A DNA stretch of 64,000 bases from Roseovarius sp. THAF27 (GTDB lineage: Bacteria; Pseudomonadota; Alphaproteobacteria; Rhodobacterales; Rhodobacteraceae), in assembly GCF_009363655.1 (NCBI RefSeq), contig NZ_CP045393.1, forward strand, positions 744,001-808,000, given 5' to 3'. The position numbers were made by a program, and so were the translations under genes. The notes below the pieces were generated by a model. It ran no database searches. It was not told the DNA's origin and saw only the letters and a list, made by a program, of their open reading frames with translations. Below are positions 60,584 to 64,000 of this stretch, in pieces. Position 1 is the first letter of the stretch. Every line of letters begins with the position of its first letter.

Positions 60584-61516
60584 TCAGGCCTTGCCGGGGG
60601 CGCGGGCCTTGGGATGGCTCTGGTTGTAGACATCCATGAGGCGGGCGGTGTCGACCGCCGTGTAGGCCTGGGTGGTCGACAGGGACGCGTGGCCCAGAAG
60701 TTCCTGTATCGCGCGCAGGTCGCCGCCGGCATTCAGCAGGTGCGTGGCGAAGCTGTGGCGCATGGCATGGGGCGTGGCGGTGGCGGGCAGGCCAAGCTGC
60801 ATCCGGACGCTGGCCATGAGTCTCTGCACCGCGCGGGGCGAGAGCGCGCCGCCACGGGCGCCGCGGAAAATCGGCGTGTCGGGCTGGGTCGGATAGGGGC
60901 AGAGGTCGAGATAGCGGGCCAGGGCGGTTCGGGCGGGGGCGATGACCGGCACGATGCGTTCCTTGCCACCCTTGCCGACGATGCGCAGGCTGTCGCCCAC
61001 GGGCAGGACGCGGCCGGTGAGGCCAAGCGCCTCGGATACCCGAAGACCGCAGCCGTAAAGCAATGTTATCACCGCCTGGTCGCGGGCGGCGATCCAGCCG
61101 GTGGGATGCTGGGTCTCGGCGGTTTCGATGACCGCGCGGGCGGCATCGGGCGTCAGCGGCCGGGGCAGCTTGCGCTGGAACTTGGGCGCGCGGGCGGCGA
61201 GGACCGCCGCCGGGTCGACGCCTTCGCGCTCTGCCAGCCAGCCAAAGAAGCTTTTGACCGCCGAGAGCTTGCGCGCGAGGCTGCGGGCGCCCACGTCGCG
61301 GCCGCGGGTGAAGGCCATCCAGGAGCGCATGTCCGACACGCTGAGCTTGGCCAGCGCGCCGAGGCCCTGGGACGCGCCCTTGTGCTCGGTCATGAAGGCC
61401 AGGAAGTCCGCCACGTCACGCCCGTAGGCGGCGAGCGTGTGAGGGGACGCGCCGCGCAGGGACTTGTGATGATCGAGCCAGGCCTGAAGCGCGTCGCGGG
61501 CCGCGGCGGAGATCAT
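60584..61516 (-). CDS. xerC: XerC tyrosine recombinase
   Basis: Site-specific recombinase of 310 residues that resolves chromosome dimers with XerD at dif. Seen: the catalytic residues Arg159 (GCGLRVSEALG), Lys182 (GKGGKERIVP), His250 and Arg253 (PHAMRHSFATHLL), His276 (LGHASLSTTQAY) and nucleophile Tyr285, plus an N-terminal SAM-like core-binding domain. The ATG at 61516 overlaps the DUF484 stop as ATGA; another ATG at 61525 is possible. The DUF484-xerC order is common in proteobacteria, which supports XerC over a phage integrase. Confidence 0.93.
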   Translation of the reverse strand: MISAAARDALQAWLDHHKSLRGASPHTLAAYGRDVADFLAFMTEHKGASQGLGALAKLSVSDMRSWMAFTRGRDVGARSLARKLSAVKSFFGWLAEREGVDPAAVLAARAPKFQRKLPRPLTPDAARAVIETAETQHPTGWIAARDQAVITLLYGCGLRVSEALGLTGRVLPVGDSLRIVGKGGKERIVPVIAPARTALARYLDLCPYPTQPDTPIFRGARGGALSPRAVQRLMASVRMQLGLPATATPHAMRHSFATHLLNAGGDLRAIQELLGHASLSTTQAYTAVDTARLMDVYNQSHPKARAPGKA

Positions 61517-62220
61517 GACAGCCATCGGCGCATCGCCCGTTCGAAGATGCCGGCGAAGAAGGACAGAAGGTCGGTGCCCTGTTGCGGGCTGAACTGGTGC
61601 GGGTCCTCGGACCCCATGACCAGCAGGCCGGGCAGGCGGCTTTCGCCGAAATCGAGCAGGAGGCACGCCTCGGAGCGCATGAACTCGGCCTCGCGGCCAT
61701 AGATTCGGGCGTCGCCCTCGTTGACCTGGCGCAGGGTGACCTGGCGCACGGGGCCGGGGTGACCGGCGCCGAGATACCGCTCGATGAAACCCGGTTCGGC
61801 GACGGAGAGGACATCGCCCAGGCGCTTGACGGCGGGGTCGGCGTCGTTCTGGACGGATTCCAGCACCAGTTTCACGCAATCGACACGCAGGATGGTGGCG
61901 ACGTCGCCGCCGAGATTGCGAAGAAAGTCCTCGAACTCGACCGGGTCGAGCATCCGCAGGATGGCGCGGTGCACCTGGTTGGTGCCGGCGAGGTTTTCAT
62001 ACGCGGCGGCGATGACCGAGCGGTGGGTGTCTTCCAGCCGTTCCAGCCGGGCCTCGAGCCGGTCCATGGCGATGCCGCGCAAATCGACGATATTGTTGCC
62101 CATGGCGCGTTCGTTCGCGGCGATGAGGGCGCGCATAAGGTCTTGGTCTTCAAGGATAACATCGGGTTGCGCGATGATCTTGTCGCGCATCTGGTCGTTC
62201 ATCTCGGGCTTGCTGCTCAT
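61513..62220 (-). CDS. DUF484 family protein
   Basis: GAF-like cytoplasmic protein of 235 residues found next to xerC in many proteobacteria. Seen: the start DQMRDKIIAQPDVILEDQDLMRALIAANE, a central coiled-coil-like helix with MDRLEARLERLED, and the late ARIYGREAEFMRSEACLLLDFGESRLPGLLVMGSEDP. The molecular role is unknown. Its TGA overlaps the xerC ATG. The 246 bases upstream hold a short direct repeat and the promoter of the next gene. Confidence 0.88.
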   Translation of the reverse strand: MSSKPEMNDQMRDKIIAQPDVILEDQDLMRALIAANERAMGNNIVDLRGIAMDRLEARLERLEDTHRSVIAAAYENLAGTNQVHRAILRMLDPVEFEDFLRNLGGDVATILRVDCVKLVLESVQNDADPAVKRLGDVLSVAEPGFIERYLGAGHPGPVRQVTLRQVNEGDARIYGREAEFMRSEACLLLDFGESRLPGLLVMGSEDPHQFSPQQGTDLLSFFAGIFERAMRRWLS

Positions 62221-62351
62221 GTCTGCCTCTGATTATTTTTTCCAAGCTTATCAGATATGCGGGGGCGATGCCGCAACAGATTTCTCGGCGATGACCGGAT
62301 TTTTGCGCGCAGCGTGCCCCGGGGGCGTGCCGGGCGTTGTGCTTGCCGGAA

Positions 62352-62382
62352 CGCGAGAGCGCGGCCCGTCCCGCGAGAGCGC
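62352..62382. repeat. short direct repeat upstream of the right-edge gene
   Basis: CGCGAGAGCGC occurs at 62352-62362 and again at 62372-62382, start to start 20 bases. It lies in the gap between DUF484 and the secreted-protein gene. Two helical turns between starts would suit a protein-binding pair, but no factor is indicated. Confidence 0.3.
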
Positions 62383-62466
62383 TGCCAATTCCCTTTGTGC
62401 CAATCCGATTCTCCCATAACATCGCGGCAATTGATTTAGATCGCCTTCATTTCGAAAGGATGTGCC

Positions 62467-64000
62467 ATGCGCGCAATTCATTTGGCCCTTGCCGTTGTCC
62501 TGTCTTTTCTCGTCCTCTGCCTGGTCCAGGCCAGCCCGGTGGCCGCGCAATCCGGCGGCACGGGGATGGGACGTCTTGCAGGGTTTCTGCCGGCCACGGG
62601 GCAGGACGACGGCTGGCGATACACCAACAACGGCGACGGTTTCGAAATCGCGAATACCGGCAATCCGCAGGCGATCACGTATTTCTACGTGGGCCCGGAG
62701 CCCGACACCGAAGGGCGGCGGCGGGTCGATGTGGAGCTCGAGGTTCATCCCGACAGCGCAGGCTCTGCCGGAGTGCTTTATGGTCTCAACGAGCGGAGGG
62801 ACCGCTATCACATGATAACGCTCGACGCGCGAGGCATGGTGCGGGTGTTCCGGCGCGACAGCGACGGGGTCCGGCCCTTGGTCGAGATGTCCAGCGACGC
62901 GTTCCGGCAGGGTGCGGCGAACCGGCTGACCGTCGAGGAAGACGGCGACGGAATCACCTATCTGCTCAATGGCACGTCGCTTGGGTCGGTCGGCGGAGAC
63001 CTCTTTGGCCATGGCAGCGTCGGCATCGCGGCCGAGGGCGATGTACAGGCCCGATTCACCGCGTTCTCGGATGCGGCTGGCGGCACTCAACCGGGCGCTG
63101 CGAACCAGACCACGACCGGCGCCGGTGCGGAAACGACGGGGGCGGCAGCCCTGCCCGAAGACGGGCTGGAAATGCGGCGCGTTCAGATCCTCGACAGCAA
63201 CGGGCCGACGGGGCAGGCGGTATTGGCCTACGAGACGCTTGTGCCCGCCGGCTGGGACACGCAGGGCGGCGTGCAATGGAGCCACTCGGATGGCCAGGGG
63301 GGCTGTTTCACGGGCGCCGCGCTGATGTGGGGGGCGGGTACGCAGGACCAGGCCTATGGGCTTGCCTACATGAACCCGCTCAGCTGGGGCGTGTCGTCCT
63401 ACGGTCCGGTGAGCTACATGTGCCTGGGCCAGGACCTGACCGATGCCGAGATGGCGGCGCGGGCCTATTTCCCGGCGCTCTCGACCCTCATGCAGGTCAC
63501 GATCCAGAACGTGGACCGCCCGCCGGACCTGAAGCCCCTGGTCGAGCTGATCGAACAGCAGTGGCGCGCCAGCTGGCCGGAGACGGCAAGGGCGTGGGCG
63601 GACGGGGTCGTGATCCGGGCGCATGTGCGGACCCAGCAGCGCGAGAACGATGCCTATTTCGTAGTGATCACCAAACATGCCGAGGCGAATTACGATGGCG
63701 CGATCTTTCGCGACGGGCGGACGGCGCTCGTGATGGGGGTGTTCACCCCCGTGGGCAAACTGGACGAAGGGCATCCCGGCTTTGTCCCCATCCTGAACAA
63801 CTTGCGGGTCAATCCGCAGTGGAAGCAGCTGGAACGGCAGTGGTGGGCCACCAGATTGCGCCAGCCGCGCCCGGCCGGGGGGGGCGGTGTGGCCGGGGCC
63901 GATACCTCGATCGGGGACATGATGTTCGAAAGCTGGAAACGGCGCGAAGGCATGAAGGATGCGGGCCACGCCAAGTCGATCAACGGCATCTGGGAAGTCC
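62467..64000 (+). CDS. secreted protein of unknown function (partial, runs off the window)
   Basis: An open frame from the ATG at 62467 (AAAGGA upstream) continues without a stop to the window end, 511 codons so far. Seen: a signal peptide (about 1-28, ending VAAQ), an N-terminal beta-rich region (about 45-205) that looks like a concanavalin/laminin-type sugar-binding fold, a Thr/Ala/Gly-rich linker (about 205-240), then an unassigned domain with LAYETLVPAGWDTQGGVQW and ANYDGAIFRDGRTALVMG. The whole is not recognised as a named family. Confidence 0.75.
   Translation, partial: MRAIHLALAVVLSFLVLCLVQASPVAAQSGGTGMGRLAGFLPATGQDDGWRYTNNGDGFEIANTGNPQAITYFYVGPEPDTEGRRRVDVELEVHPDSAGSAGVLYGLNERRDRYHMITLDARGMVRVFRRDSDGVRPLVEMSSDAFRQGAANRLTVEEDGDGITYLLNGTSLGSVGGDLFGHGSVGIAAEGDVQARFTAFSDAAGGTQPGAANQTTTGAGAETTGAAALPEDGLEMRRVQILDSNGPTGQAVLAYETLVPAGWDTQGGVQWSHSDGQGGCFTGAALMWGAGTQDQAYGLAYMNPLSWGVSSYGPVSYMCLGQDLTDAEMAARAYFPALSTLMQVTIQNVDRPPDLKPLVELIEQQWRASWPETARAWADGVVIRAHVRTQQRENDAYFVVITKHAEANYDGAIFRDGRTALVMGVFTPVGKLDEGHPGFVPILNNLRVNPQWKQLERQWWATRLRQPRPAGGGGVAGADTSIGDMMFESWKRREGMKDAGHAKSINGIWEV

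Noticed and set aside
60584..61516. Tyrosine recombinase as a phage or island integrase
   Set aside because: It overlaps DUF484 as chromosomal xerC does, has standard XerC length and motifs, and no phage genes or attachment repeats are nearby.
62251..63969. Open frame of 572 codons on the minus strand opposite the right-edge gene
   Set aside because: The plus frame has a ribosome site, signal peptide and normal composition and is also open; the minus translation is His/Arg-rich with no signal or domain.
1..64000. CRISPR array or insertion sequence
   Set aside because: No regularly spaced repeats, Cas genes, transposase motifs or terminal inverted repeats were seen.

Overview
The window is GC-rich, densely packed, and looks like chromosomal DNA of an alphaproteobacterium of the Rhodobacterales (Roseobacter-type). 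The clues are a complete Paracoccus-style sox cluster, a 5-aminolevulinate synthase (HemA), a bacterial phosphatidylcholine synthase with the rhizobial-type motif, a carnitine-to-betaine pathway, TRAP transport, and short intergenic repeats (core near GATATTTTCGGCCAGAGG) of a type I associate with this order. I see no CRISPR array, insertion sequence, prophage or plasmid function.

Layout. 1-1.4 kb: a class III aminotransferase and a strong terminator. 1.4-18.8 kb: the sulfur-oxidation region. soxS-soxR-soxT runs left; soxV-W, soxX-Y-Z-A and soxB-C-D-E-F run right. A DUF302 gene translationally overlapping hemA and a second YeeE/YedE-type sulfur permease follow. Leftward come two metallo-beta-lactamase-fold genes (soxG-like, soxH-like) and a redoxin. 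Sites of ATTC-N8-GAAT type lie in the soxS/soxV, soxW/soxX and soxA/soxB gaps and upstream of the soxG-like gene, which suggests one SoxR regulon. 18.9-20.5 kb: a divergent pair of a response regulator and a sensorless kinase-like protein. 20.5-28.6 kb: dctBD, a membrane acyltransferase, then dctPQM, with inverted repeats ahead of dctP. 28.7-39.5 kb: carnitine/gamma-butyrobetaine catabolism (enoyl-CoA hydratase, NDP-forming CoA ligase, acyl-CoA dehydrogenase, carnitine 3-dehydrogenase fused to a thioesterase, lipocalin-type lipoprotein, SDR, BKACE enzyme), a divergent CdhR-like activator and a DadA-like oxidoreductase. 39.6-42.3 kb: a two-subunit molybdenum hydroxylase. 42.5-44.4 kb: an ABC-F protein and tRNA-Arg(TCT). 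44.4-64 kb: mostly housekeeping genes (truA, ycjX/GNAT/ycjF, truncated hemoglobin, ileS, DUF3253, BenE-type transporter, a metallopeptidase-like gene, map, sfsA, a CinA-like gene, GNAT, AhpD-like, OmpA-like, MGMT, pcs, xerC, DUF484) and, at the right edge, a secreted protein cut by the window end.

How it fits together. SoxAX, SoxYZ, SoxB and SoxCD form the periplasmic multienzyme system that oxidises thiosulfate fully to sulfate. SoxV, SoxW and SoxS supply reductant, SoxT-type permeases move sulfur species, and SoxE/SoxF add a dihaem cytochrome and a flavoprotein. The structural proteins carry seven CXXCH haem sites, which makes the embedded hemA a plausible haem-supply adaptation. The carnitine block yields glycine betaine plus acetoacetate. 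The most unusual points are the hemA/DUF302 insertion behind a long inverted repeat with an FNR-like core, a SoxH-like protein without the HxHxDH motif, a DctD without the P-loop lysine or GAFTGA loop, and the candidate SoxR sites.
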